From Sceloporus undulatus (lineage: Eukaryota; Chordata; Lepidosauria; Squamata; Phrynosomatidae): a DNA stretch of 64,000 nucleotides. Position numbers and translations under genes: made by a program. The stretch covers positions 120,863,273 through 120,927,272 of the forward strand of contig NC_056527.1 of NCBI RefSeq assembly GCF_019175285.1. The letters are read 5' to 3'. Below the pieces are notes generated by a model that searched no databases, was not told the DNA's origin, and saw only the letters and a list, made by a program, of their open reading frames with translations. Below, piece after piece: positions 22,440 to 33,289 of this stretch (within the stretch, counting starts at the first letter, position 1; each line of letters begins with the position of its first letter).

Positions 22440-23385
22440 GGAACACCTGGCCAGTATCTGAAGCCAACTGTGCATCTGTCTGCGATAAGCAGGCCCATCG
22501 ATGTGCAGCACACATTGCGTACCCATGTGCCTTTACCATCCATGCACAACGCACATCACACACAAAGGCACTGCATGCACGCTCCCATTTTTGCCAGCTT
22601 GAAATGGATACAGAATTCTACACCTCCCCTACTCCTGGTTTAGATCTCATTATTATTATTCCAGGAGAAGAACCAGCTCCCTTCTTTTACAGCCTTTCGA
22701 TATCTGGCCCCTTCCCTGCAAAATCCCCTTCCTCAGTCTCTATGGGAGGAAGCAAACACAATGCAATGCAATGGATCTGCCTGATTCAGCATTAGGCAAA
22801 CCCTCCCCGCAACCTCTCCCTGCATCTTTCAGAAAAGACCCATTGATTTATTGAACAAAAATGGTGCAGTAATGAAATGCAAATCAGCCCAAGAAGTGGA
22901 CAGATGGTGCCACGCCAGGGGAGGGTGCAAGAAGCAACATTCATGTCTCACATCCATGTTTTCAATGCCATCAATTGGGGAGGGTTTTTTGCATCGCTCA
23001 GTCAGCTTCCTCTTCATTTAGTAAGGAAAAAGGGAAGCTCCTGCAGCCATTTTCTCCTTTTCATTCTGATCTTGCAAGCAGGCCATAAAGGAAACACACA
23101 CACACACACACACACATCACAGTCCCAGACAGGAGCCCGTCTGCTGTGCTCTCCATGAATTAAAAAGCCCTAGGCATCTTTTTCCATTCCAAAATGGGGT
23201 ATTTTCACCCCTGGAAAGGGCAGAGGAGAGGAAAGGACCAGCAGGGAAGCCCTTTAGGGCTGTAGAGCAGAAGGCTGGAGTGTTTGGACCTCTGGGGAAA
23301 CCTGTGAATGAGGCAGGGATGCTGCAGGATCAAAGCCTTGCATGGAGACCTGGAGGAGAAATTGTGTTGCAGCAGCAAACAGGGC
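22440..23385. other. Intergenic, only a (CA)n run recognised
   Basis: The only repeat seen is (AC)n at about 23094-23115. No coding feature is supportable. Confidence 0.35.
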
Positions 23386-23824
23386 CAGCATAGGGCAGTG
23401 GTTTTGATGTTCGACTATGACCCTGGAGACTAGGGTTCAAATCCCTGCCTGGCCAGGGAAACCCTTGGTCAGATCAAGCTCTCTTGGTCTTAGATAAGGC
23501 CTTTGCAAATTTCCTCTGAACAAGTCTTGCCAGGAAAACCCAGTGGTAGGGTTGCCGTTTTTGTTGTTGTGTGCCTTTCTGTTGTTCCCAACTTATGGCA
23601 AGCCTATCATAAGGTTTTCTTGGCAAAGTTTGCTCAAAGGAGGTCTGTCATGGCCTTCCCCTGAGGCTGAGAGAGTGTGACTTGTAAAAGGTTGCAAAGT
23701 GGGTTTCATGGCTGAGCTGGGAATCAAACCCTGGTCTCCAGAGTCATAGCCCAACACTCAAACCACTACAACATGCTGGCTTGCTTACCACAAGTCAGAA
23801 ACAACGTGAAGGTGCACAACAAAA
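23386..23824 (+). repeat. tRNA-derived SINE carrying a second, inverted SINE
   Basis: The outer copy runs from GCAGTGGTTTTGATGTTCGA to about 23552 and resumes at about 23781 with AAGTCAGAAACAACGTGAAG. The piece between is a full reverse-orientation SINE. Confidence 0.75.
23553..23780 (-). repeat. Nested tRNA-derived SINE, full length
   Basis: It starts with the reversed tail TTGTTGTTGTGTGCC and ends with the reversed head TCAAACCACTACAACATGCT. The core and box B (GGGAATCAAACCCTGGTCTC) are present. Confidence 0.8.
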
Positions 23825-23863
23825 ATAGCATCTATATTCTATATACTGTATTTGATTATTATG

Positions 23864-23962
23864 CAAGGCGTTCTTGCAGCATCTTTGAGACTGACTGAAA
23901 AAAAGAAACTGGTAGCAGGAGCTTTCCTAGACTTGAGCCCACTTCCTCAGATGCAGGAGGTG
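23864..23962. repeat. Fold-back element E fragment
   Basis: GCAGCATCTTTGAGACTGAC and GAGCCCACTTCCTCAGATGC match the 11.2 kb piece. Confidence 0.5.
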
Positions 23963-24317
23963 GAAGGTCCAGGCCCTAGGAGCAAGCTGTGTGTAAGAGT
24001 GGCAACAGAAAAGGAAAGGGTTGTAGGTCTGGAGAGGATGAGGTTCCAAGGATGGTGTTTGGGGCACAAAGGCAGGAGGAAGGCTGATGGCTAAAGCCAA
24101 GGAGAGTAGAGGGCCATAGGGATGGGGGGGATTCTGGGTAAACAGTGTGGGGACCAGAAAGGAGATGGGAACTGCCCTGGCCCCGAGAGCCTTCCTGCTT
24201 TCTTGGTCTCTCTCCCAGGGGCTGCAAGAGGCTCCCTTGGCAGCCTGGCTTCCCAGGAGGCTCTCCAAGGTGCTGAATGAGCGGGGCCTTCCATACCAAA
24301 GAGAGGCCATGCCAAAG

Positions 24318-24342
24318 CTGCTGCTGCTGCTGCTGCTGCTCC
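24318..24342 (+). repeat. (CTG)n microsatellite
   Basis: Eight consecutive CTG units lie about 600 bases before the intermediate filament start codon. Confidence 0.8.
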
Positions 24343-24699
24343 CTTTCCTTTCCCCTTCTCTTCCTGCCTCCTCTGCCCCCGAAGTCTAGGGCAGCAGCCC
24401 CTGCTCCCACCGGGGTCTCTCTCTCGGGGGTCCCCAAGGGCTGCAAGGGCTCCCTCCAGGCTCAGCCTCCAGACTGGCCCCAGGGATGGCTCCCCTGGAC
24501 CTCCCTGACCCTCCCTCCAAGGGACCACCCAGGAGGAGACCTCTTTTTTTGGGGGGGCTCCATAACCCCCTCCCTCACCCCAGACGCCCTCCCACTCTCC
24601 CCATTGGCTCCCTTCCCTGTCACTCAGAGGACGCCTTCAAAAGCATCGCTCCGCCTCACCTTCCTCGTCAATCCAGACGTCGAAGGAGACGCCGCCGGA

Positions 24700-24923
24700 G
24701 CCCTTCTCCTCCTCATTCTTCCTCCTCTACATCATCATCTTTTTCTTCTTTCTCCTCTTCCTCCTCTTCTTCTTCACTCTTCCTCTTCCTCCTCCTCTTC
24801 ATCAGCTTCTTCTTCCTCCTCCTCTCCCTCCCCCTTTATCCTTCTCACTCTTCCTCTCTTTGCTCCTCTTCTTCACTCTTCCCCTCCTCCTCTTCTTTCT
24901 CTTCCTCCTCCTCCTCTTCCACC
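24700..24923 (+). promoter_or_regulatory. Pyrimidine-only leader before the intermediate filament start codon
   Basis: About 220 bases made almost wholly of C and T (TTC and TCC units) run up to the start codon, probably as 5' UTR. The frame of the CDS stays open back to 24486 because such sequence encodes Ser, Phe and Leu. No TATA box was found. Function is unknown. Confidence 0.5.
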
Positions 24924-27900
24924 ATGAGTTCCTCCAACCGGGACCCCTTCTTCCCCTCCTCTTCCTCTTTGGGCCGGAGAGCCTTGGGGGGTTCTCCCTC
25001 GAGGCTGCCCCCCTTTCCCTCCTCCTCCTCCTCCCTCCGCCGGGGGGTCCTTGGGGGCTCCTCCTTCCGCCACTTGCCTGCCCCAAGCAGCTCGGTGGAC
25101 CACCTGGAGGCCCTCTTGTCTGGCCCTTCTCCATCATCTCCATCTTCTTCTTCTCGCGCATCGGAGAAGGCTCAGCTGCAGGGCCTGAACGACCGCTTTG
25201 CCTCCTACATCGAGAAGGTCCATCTCCTGGAGCAGCAGAACCAGCAGCTGGAGGCCGAGGCTGGGGCCCTTCGGGGCCGTCTGCTGTCGGAGCCCTCCCG
25301 GCTCCAGGGCCTCTACCAGCAGGAGCTGCGGGAGCTGAGGGCCGCCCTGGAGGCCTTGAGGCAGGACGGGGACCGGGCCGCCTTGGAGGGCCAGCGCATG
25401 GCCAGGGACCTCCAGAGACTCCGCCAGCAAGAGGCCCTCCAGGTCCAACGGAGCCAGGAGGCCCAGGACCAGCTCCGCCAGGCCCGACGGCAGGCAGACC
25501 AAGACACCCTCCGGAGAATGGAGCTCGAGAAGAAGGTGGAGGCCCTCCTCCAGGAGATCACCTTCCTCAGGAACCTCCATCGCCAGGAGATGGAAGAGCT
25601 CCAGCAAGAGCTCCAACAGGCCCAGGTCGGGGAAGGGGAGGGAAAGGGAAAGGGGCTCCCCAAAAAGAAGCATGGGTAGACCTCAGACCCCTTCCTCAAA
25701 TTCATGGAAGTTGGGAGCATGAGATTTGGTAGACTTGAGCTCCATTGTAAATACTGCAACCATTGCAGATTTTCTGAAGCAGCTGAGCAGAAGGGATGCT
25801 CAGATGGTCCTGTCCTTCAGCTGCCTCAGTAAGGTCAAGGCTCTCCACCGACATGTGCAGAAAATGCACATGATGCCCTTGAGTTAGATTTCGTCTGGCC
25901 TTGTTGAAAGGGACCGTAGGGTTTATAGTCCAACCTGCCAGGCAGGAAAGACAAAGAATAAAGCACTGCTGGAAGATGTCCATCCTACCTTTGTTTATTT
26001 CCAGAGCGGAAGGGTCCACCGCAATTTGAGGCAGTCCATTCCACTGTCAAACAGTTCTTAGCATCATCAGTATGGTTTTCCTGTTTGGCTGGAATTTCAT
26101 AGAACTTGATAGAAACAGAGATGGGGGGCAGAGGAAGATATTTTGGATTTTGCATAGATAAGGGTTGTCCCTTTGTTGTGTGTTGATGGTTAGAAGAGCC
26201 TTTCTTAAATGTGTGTTGATGGCTGGTGCCTTCTAGCTATGAAATGTCACATCTATTTTCTGAAGAGTGAGGGGGAAACAGTTTGGAAGCAAGCAAGCAA
26301 AAGCATTGCCATTCCACACAAGGGTTATACAACACATCTTGCTGATGTGGGCATGTCAGCTTTGAAAACCTATTGAAGGGTATTGGCTGTTATCTTTTAA
26401 CAGTTGATCTTTTCAATGCAATTGCAGGTGTTGGCTTATCTCCAAAAAGAAGCCCCTTGTTTTAGCTGGGGGCTTCCATATCAGTTGGAGGGTAGCCAGT
26501 TAGTTACCCCATCCTAGATTTTAGTCCATGTCAAATATCAAATCCTAATGTAGGATTTTGGCTGTATTCTCACCCGTGTTGGTCCTGTCCTCCCTACAAA
26601 TCGGTTCCTCAGGATGCTTTCTGAAGGTCCCGTGTGCCACATCTTTGGGAATAGCAACATATGTCCTGTCTTCCTTACCGTTCCCCTCCAGGTCCCTGTG
26701 GAGATCGACATCAGCAAGCCTGACCTGACCGCCGCCTTGAAGGAGATCCGCATGCAGTACGAGGTCCTCTCTGCCCGCAACCAGCAGTCGGCCGAGGAGT
26801 GGTACAAGTCCAAGTTTGCCAACTTCACAGAAGAGGCTGCCCGCAGCAGCGACAGCATCCGCCAGGCCAAGGAGGAGATCTCGGAGTATCGCCGCCAGCT
26901 GCAAGCCCGAAACATCGAGATCGAGGCCCTTCGCAGCGCCAACGAATCCCTGGAGAGGCAACTGCAAGAGGCTGAGGAGAGGGGCAACGGCGAGATTCAC
27001 GGTCTGCAGGTGGGAACGTCTAAAGAGATGGCAGGAGAACGGATGGGGCGGAGGGTGCCATGAATCCCAAATGGCAAAGAATCCTCCCCACAAATGAGGC
27101 TAGTGGAGGCCCTATTTGGCCATTCAGAATAGGGCTAACTCAGTTCAGGGCCAGGCAACAGCCATAGGGAGTATGTTCCTCCTAATCTACCACTGGATTG
27201 TTGGAGACCAGAATTCAAATCCATACTAAGCCAAGTAAACTCAGTGAGCGACCTTAGACAAGTCCCACGCTTTCTCTCAGAGAAAGGCAAAGGGGGGGAA
27301 AACCCTCTGTATTGATCTTGCCAAGAAAACCCTGTGATAAGGTTCATCTTTAGGTTTTCATGGACATGTGGGAGTTTAAACCCTGGGCACAAAAGTCATA
27401 GTTCAATGCTTCTAGGAACAACAGTTTTCACTTTTTAACAGATGCTCCCAAAATATTAAGGGTGGGGCAGTCCAGGTGGGGAATAGGACCACAAAATGAC
27501 CTTAGGAGCCTGTGGCCCATATAATTCCTGCCCCTGATTTGGACACTTAGCTGCTTGGGACAGTGACCTGTCTTCTCCCTATTTTTGGTCAAACCTAACA
27601 CACATTAATGGGACCAAAGAGAATCTTGTCATTTGCCACCAAGTTGGCTTAAGCACCTGATGAAGGAGAGACATCATCTACAAACCTGCTCAGGTCTTGC
27701 AAGTGCAGGGCAGCCATGGTCTCCTTGATAGAGTCCCTCCATCTTTAGTGCCATCTCCGTTTTTTCCCCTTCTAACCTCCACTTTTCCTAAAATGATCAG
27801 CTTTACGACTGAGTTCCATCATCTCATGATATCTCCAAAACATGTCAGACATTTTGACTTCTGGGGAGAGTTCAGGCTTGATTTGCTTTCAGACCTCTTA

Positions 27901-29041
27901 ATGTGTCTTTTGGGCTGGCCATGACATCCGCAGAACTCTCCTCCAGCGGCACATTTCAAATGAGACCACCCTCTTCTTATCAGTTCTTTTCACTGCCCAG
28001 CTTTCACAACCATCCATAGAAATGGATAATACTGTGGCATGGGTGCCCCTGACTTTGATATCTAATGATATAGCCATTCAGATATGTTTCTAATATGTTT
28101 CAGGAGACCATCAGTCAGCTGGAAAATGCCTTGAGGACGACCAAAGGAGAGATGGCGAGGCACCTGAGGGAGTACCAAGACCTCCTGAATGTAAAGATGG
28201 CCCTGGACATTGAAATAGCAGCTTACAGGTAAAGGTCCTGCTTCTTACACTCCGCTCCTGTAACGCATTGGCCATCCTAACAAAAGGTAACCCAACTCTG
28301 ACCTTAGGCAACATCCTTCCTCCTGCTTTTGTTCCTCAACAACCAGAGTTAAAATTGAACTTGTCACCTCATCACCATTCCTACGTTTTGCATTTCTATG
28401 ACTAGTCATACAGTTTAACTATAAAGGTCCTCCCTGGGCAACAATTCACCCCATGCATCTGAAGAAGTAGACCAATGTTACGATGCCTTGTGCTCATATC
28501 CAGGGGTAGCCATGCTGGCCATGTAGCAGTAGCATCCAAAAGGCACAAGACAGTGATACCTTTATGGACTTTCGCTTAGTCTCAAAGGTGCTACAAAATC
28601 CCTTCGCTATCTGAAGAAGTTCAAACCATAGGATAGCAACGTCAGAGTAGTTCTCCAAGGGGCTGAACACATCTTCAACACTTTGGGTAGCTCCTTTAGG
28701 ATTCAGTGTAAAATTCAGAGCGCATTCATCTCCTCTCGCTGCCGTGGAAGCCATGAGCTGCTGCTGATTTATGGTAAACACTTGAAAGTCTGCCGTTGTG
28801 TTTCAGCTTTGTCTTTTCTTGGTCTCTCCATAGAAAACTGCTGGAAGGAGAGGAGACGCGCTTGAGCAACGTTGGCAGCAGCAGCAGCAGCAGCAGCTTC
28901 CTTGGGTTTAGCTACCCTTTCTCCTCAAGCCCTCTCTCCAGCCTGAAAGGGTTCTCCAGGAGCACAGTTGTCGCCAGGAAGGAGGACATGGAGGACAACC
29001 CAAAGGAAGCGGAGGAGGAGGACTCCGGAGATGAGAAGTGA
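24924..29041 (+). CDS. Neuronal-type (type IV-like) intermediate filament protein, alpha-internexin-related, 450 aa
   Basis: Four exons join in frame: 24924-25625, 26692-27009, 28104-28228 and 28834-29041. The start ATG has A at -3 and opens a Ser-rich head (1-80). Coil 1A follows with [20 protein letters not shown] (88-107). The linker and coil 1B run to about 234. Coil 2 holds [15 protein letters not shown] and [13 protein letters not shown]. The helix-termination motif is [20 protein letters not shown] (to residue 386). A short acidic tail ends EEEDSGDEK. This family polymerises into cytoplasmic 10-nm filaments. The rod end ([25 protein letters not shown]) and introns 2 and 3 match alpha-internexin/neurofilament genes as remembered. 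Intron 1, between coil 1B and coil 2, is extra. It could be the gene called low-molecular-weight neuronal intermediate filament (XNIF) in frogs or an INA duplicate; the symbol is left open. No defect is visible. Confidence 0.9.
26020..26100 (-). repeat. CR1 fragment in intermediate filament intron 1
   Basis: GGCAGTCCATTCCACTGTCA then AACAGTTCTTAGCATCA matches the reversed CR1 3' region seen at 19.4 kb. Confidence 0.5.
27190..27345 (+). repeat. Decayed tRNA-derived SINE in intermediate filament intron 2
   Basis: GGATTGTTGGAGACCAGAAT, GACCTTAGACAAGTCCCACG and CTTGCCAAGAAAACCCTGTG follow the SINE order in + orientation. Confidence 0.6.
27825..28080 (-). repeat. RTE/Bov-B-like LINE fragment in intermediate filament intron 2
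   Basis: GCGGCACATTTCAAATGAGA, CTTTTCACTGCCCAGCTTTC and ATACTGTGGCATGGGTGCC correspond to the reverse of the RTE polymerase 3' region, as at 12.8 kb. Confidence 0.5.
28440..28625. repeat. Fold-back element E in intermediate filament intron 3
   Basis: GCATCTGAAGAAGTAGACCA at the left and AGTCTCAAAGGTGCTACAAA at the right match element E in reverse order. The middle is unassigned. Confidence 0.45.
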
Positions 29042-29410
29042 GATGCCAGCGTGGCCAAAAACTAAGCGCGGGGGGAGCTTCTTGCAATGTTCGGATTTCT
29101 TCACAAGGAGGAAGAGGGGGGTGCTTTCAGTTTTTCAGACAGTTTTGGGGGGAACACCTTCAAGTCTGCAGAGACAAACATTCGACCACCATCGGCTGCA
29201 AAGATGCCACAGATCCTTCACCTGCACATTATTATAGTTATTTATTTATTTATTTATTTAATTGTATCCTGCCCTTCTCAGAGCAGCTTCACATCATTAC
29301 AAAAACGGTACAATTAAAAACGTGGGGGGAAGTACATTAAAAAGGAATTAAATTATTACAATATTAAAACAGATAGTTGTTAAAAGAATAAAACACATTT
29401 TAAAAAGATA
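29042..29410 (+). other. Probable 3' UTR of the intermediate filament gene
   Basis: The stretch runs from the stop codon to AATAAA at 29387-29392. From about 29235 on it overlaps a - strand LINE tail with (TTTA)n. The poly(A) signal may therefore be element-derived or wrong. Confidence 0.4.
29235..29320 (-). repeat. LINE 3' terminus with (TTTA)n
   Basis: TATTTATTTATTTATTTAAT then TGTATCCTGCCCTTCTCAGA is the reverse of a common squamate LINE end. Confidence 0.6.
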
Positions 29411-29454
29411 AAATTATATAAAACATTGCAGGTCTGTGGGTGTGCCGGGTGTTT

Positions 29455-29690
29455 CTGCACTACACTCTTATAGCAGTTGGATCCTGCTTTAGCTGCCATG
29501 GCTGCATCCTGTGGAATCCTGGGATTTGTAGAGTCAATATATAGGTATTCAATTAATCTACTCTAGTTAGGACTAGCAACAGGATTTAGGCCTATCGATC
29601 CCAGGATTCTGTAGAAAGGAGCCATAGCAGTTAAAGCGGTATCAAACCCTACCAAGATGTAGTGCACATGCATTCTCAGTTAAATGTGTA
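29455..29690. mobile_element. Fold-back element A, long decayed copy
   Basis: TGTGGAATCCTGGGATTTGT in the left half and GATCCCAGGATTCTGTAGAA in the right half are inverse. The ends TTCTGCACTACACTCTTATA and GATGTAGTGCACATGCATTC are partly inverse. Confidence 0.5.
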
Positions 29691-29694
29691 TTGC

Positions 29695-31980
29695 ATCTGT
29701 AAGGTTAAAGGTACATGGACATATGTTTGGACATCTTTGCCCTATGCCAATGTGACCCAAAATGTCTTTACTTGGAGGTAAGCCCCGCTGCTTTCTTGGG
29801 GGCTTATTCTGTTATAAATAGATATAGATCTACTCAGGAGTGATTGTTTGTGAGTTTTTCCAGAAAATCATTATCAGAATGAAAAGGAATCAGTCCCAGA
29901 CTTTGAAAAGTCTTCAAAAGCTGTATAGTTTTCAAAGACTATTGAAGCAGGAAGGAAATGGCTCAAATTACTCAATGTGTCCTTTAGGAATAGAAGAATC
30001 ACAGCCCAGCTAGGACCTTGCAAAAGCCATAAACGGCCTTTGGCCTCACCCTTTTGGTAGCTGCCTGCAGGTCAGCGGCATGCCTTTGGGAAGAGCTCTG
30101 GTGAGATGATGGGCAAAGGCAGAGCCAACCATGCCATCACTGATGCACTTACCCAAATGCATCACATTGGCTTCATCTGTATCAATTGTGTTTGCAACTG
30201 GACATAGTTGCTGTCCTTCTACTCCAATCTAGGGCAACGTGGCAAACAAAAAGTCAGTAGATGCAGTTTTTGCACACTTTGTGTCCCCTCACCCAGCCCC
30301 ACAAAGAAAGCCTGCATGTACTGATAATGTCCAAACCTGTTGTGATGCTGGAAAGGCATAGCACATCAACCAGGATAAAGAAGAAACAAACCCAATTTCC
30401 TACCATCCCCGTCACAATCCCTATTCTGGAATAAATACCGTTGCACAAGGGTAGTATCCCAATCTGAGCTGTGCAGAGTTGTGCCCTGTTTTGTGCATGC
30501 GATGCTCATCCTCATTTGTAAAACTCGCCCGTCACTCATTTTGTCGCGGAGGTCAGAAATTGTACATAACCCTCCTTTGGGCTGTTTCTCCATATAAAAA
30601 CAACAGCATCCCCTTTTTAAAAATGAAAACCTTCCCTTGAGGACATTCTATGCCTAGACTTAGTTTAGGTGGGACCTATCTTAATGTATTTGTAATTCTT
30701 CATTTTTGGGGGGAGTTTTGGCAGAAACCACCTGTAATAATATTTTAGGTGAAACATAAATGCAAGTATCTAGAAGGAAGTTCTTGACTCATTTGCGTGT
30801 CCCAAAGTCCAGGTGCTATTAGAGAGAATGCTCTGTGCATGACTAAATAGAGAGCATTTCTTAGTATTATGTGTGTATGTATGTGCATAGAGAACGCAAG
30901 CAGAATGTAAGACAAGGAGGTCATGGAGACATTTCAAAGGCTATTTATTGGGTCAAGGGGTGTGATCGGCGCATGAAACTACATTCCCAATTGTGTCCTG
31001 TGATTAACTTCCTTCTTTAAAAACACACACACCTGCTTTTAGACCTTTTTAAAAACGGTGTTTATAAGGCAAATAAAATGGAAATTAGAAACCCCACTGA
31101 AAGGTCTTGTATTGTTTTGTGACGTGAAGGGAAGGGTTTAGCTGTGGACAGGATTCTTGGGTTATCTTTTTGAACCTTTGAAAAGTCAAAGCATAATTTG
31201 GATTAAATTTTAGCTGAGAGTTTATATGCTGCCCAGGAAAACAGAATTGGGTAACTGTTCCCATTGTGGCAATTGTGCCATGATCATGATTCCTCCATGG
31301 GTATGGAAGCCACCGTCTGCCTTTCTGTGGTGCCTTCTCCGATCCTGATCCGAAACCTGGTTGGCTTCCTCTTAATCTACTTATGTCCCTGAGCTCCATC
31401 TGTGAAGCCAGACATTGAAGAAAGCCAGTGGTCTCTCTGTAGCAGCCTGGCAGGAAAGTCTGTGCAGTTTATTGAATTAAAAGCTCAGGGCACATTAATA
31501 AATCATCTCTGTGGTGGAAAATATATCTCTGGCCATCACAAACCGGTCCGTTTCCGGAGACTAATGGATGGCGAAGTGGCCTCTCAGGAGCTGCTGGTGA
31601 AACAACCCAGGAGAGACAGCTAACAGAAATAGAAAAAGGAGGCCACAATAAGTTCATCGACTCTTATTATGGATGGATGCCATCTGATCAGATAGAAGGG
31701 ATGGAGGGAAGGAAGGAAGGAAGGAGGGACAAACAAAGAAATACCTCATCCTACTTTCCGCCTATAGATACCGGGGGACAATAGTCATGGAATCTGTACC
31801 TGCTTCCAGAGTTTATTCATGCCAAGGATTGCTCCTTCCTTGCAAAATTCAGCAGATTTCTACAATCGTTGGAATCTGGCCGCTAGGAGGTGATCGTGGC
31901 CCATTCTTTCCCACTAGGAACCCAGACCGTTTCCACAAGTCACTGATTTGGAGGATGCCTAATTAGCTTAGCAAATGTAG
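29695..31980. other. Intergenic, nothing recognised
   Basis: About 2.3 kb of unique-looking sequence with a (GGAA)n run near 31702-31728. Frames up to about 100 codons show no known motif. Confidence 0.4.
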
Positions 31981-31984
31981 ATGC

Positions 31985-32190
31985 AATGGGCCGTTGGTAT
32001 CCACTGGGGTTTGGTTCCAGGACTCCATATGGATACCAAAATCTATGGATGCTCAAATCCTATTTGATGCTATAGTCTAGTAAAATTTGTCCCTTATTTA
32101 AATGGCAAAAATCAAGGTTTGCTGTTGGAATTTGTATATTTTTAGAATATTTTCAAGCTGTGAATGCTTGAATCCATGGCTGCAGACAGA
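31985..32190. repeat. Pogo/Tigger-like DNA element fragment
   Basis: TTGGTATCCACTGGGGTTTG, GTTCCAGGACTCCATATGGA and CTATGGATGCTCAAATCC closely resemble the ends of Tigger-type non-autonomous elements. Confidence 0.5.
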
Positions 32191-32211
32191 CAACTGAACA
32201 GAACCAGCACT

Positions 32212-32345
32212 CAGTAGTGCTTTGAGCATTGGACTTAGGACTCGGGGAGAGCAGGGTCCTAATCACTGCTCAGCCTTGGAAACCAGCTAGATGGCTTTGG
32301 AGAAGTCACATTCTCTCAGCCTCCAAAGAAGGCAATGGAGTATGG
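32212..32345 (+). repeat. tRNA-derived SINE, tail missing
   Basis: AGTGCTTTGAGCATTGGACT, the core GATGGCTTTGGAGAAGTCAC and TCTCTCAGCCTCCAAAGAAG are in order. Confidence 0.65.
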
Positions 32346-32632
32346 AAGCATGGAGCACTACTTTGAGTAGCACTGGGTTAGAGAAATAGAAAACGTCCAG
32401 GCGCCTTCTCTTGGTCTAGAAGGAAAGAGCTCAATGGGCTCAGTTTGGAAAGGCAAAGCAGGAGCCCAGGAGTGACTAATGCCCATGGCTGGCCGCCATC
32501 CACCGGGTGAGAACACGGCAAGCCTCTTCAGAAGGGCTTCAGGGTACGGGGCAACCAGGGTTACAACATCTGCCCCATAAGCCTGAGTCAGCAAGTGACA
32601 CCGGATCTTGTGTGTATCTGTGTGTGTGTGTG

Positions 32633-33025
32633 TGCGCCTTCAAGTCTCCTGTCAACTTTCAGCTACCATGAATTTCTTAGGTTTTTCTTAAGCAAGCATA
32701 GTTGGTTTTGCCTGTTCATTCCTCTGAAACAGAGCCTCCAGCACCCAGGGTTTGCTGGTGGCCTCCCATCCAAGTACCAACCAGGGTTGGCTCAGCTTAG
32801 TGCCCAAGATCAGATGGGATCTGGTGCCTGTAGGGCAGCAGTTCTTAACCTGTGGGTTGCGACCTCTTTGGGGATCAACTGACCTTTTCACAGGGGTCAC
32901 CTAACACCGGTGAAAAACACATATTTCCAATGGTCTTAGGAACCGAGACTCCAACATGAGGAACTGTATTAAAGGGCTGCGACATTAGGAAGGTTGAGAA
33001 CCACTTCTGTAGGGTATTTAGCCCT
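32633..33025 (-). repeat. 5S-rRNA-derived SINE split by a SPIN element
   Basis: The reversed tail starts CGCCTTCAAGTCTCCTGTCA. The 5S-like part has CTCCCATCCAAGTACCAACC and GATCAGATGGGATCTGGTGC, the antisense of the 5S rRNA internal promoter. The last bases (TATTTAGCCC) resume after the SPIN copy. Confidence 0.8.
32836..33006. mobile_element. SPIN-type hAT element, non-autonomous, 171 bp
   Basis: The ends CAGCAGTTCTTAACCTGTGG and GGTTGAGAACCACTT are inverted. An exact 8-bp target duplication CTGTAGGG (32828-32835 and 33007-33014) is the hAT hallmark. The inside, with CACATATTTCCAATGGTCTT, matches the remembered SPIN consensus. It carries no transposase. Confidence 0.8.
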
Positions 33026-33039
33026 CTGTGTGCATTTGT

Positions 33040-33285
33040 GTCCATGTGCCTTCAAGTCACTTGTTGATTTCTGGCGAAACCATGAATTTTATAGGGTTCT
33101 TTAGGCAAGGGATCCTCAGAGGTTATTTTGCCAGTTCTTTCCTCTGAAATAGAGCCAACAGTGGCTGGGATTCGTTGGTGGTCTCCCATCCAAGGACTAA
33201 TCAGAGCTGACCCCACTCAGCTTCCAAGATCAGATGGGATCTGGTGCTTCCCATCCAAGTACCAACCAGGGTTGACCCAGTGATT
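33040..33285 (-). repeat. 5S-rRNA-derived SINE with a repeated head segment
   Basis: The reversed tail GTGCCTTCAAGTCACTTGTT, then CTCCCATCCAAGGACTAATC and AAGATCAGATGGGATCTGG. A second CATCCAAGTACCAACCAGGG follows directly, so the 5S-like head is partly duplicated. Confidence 0.75.
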
Positions 33286-33289
33286 AGAC

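Noticed and set aside
8775-24400. ASPRV1 or PCBP1 homologue, as in the mammalian interval
   Set aside because: No aspartic protease or KH-domain sequence was found in any frame of the region.
24486-24923. Earlier in-frame ATG for the filament gene
   Set aside because: The extension would be Arg/Pro- then Ser/Phe/Leu-rich and unlike any filament head. The ATG at 24924 has a good context and starts [10 protein letters not shown], a plausible head.
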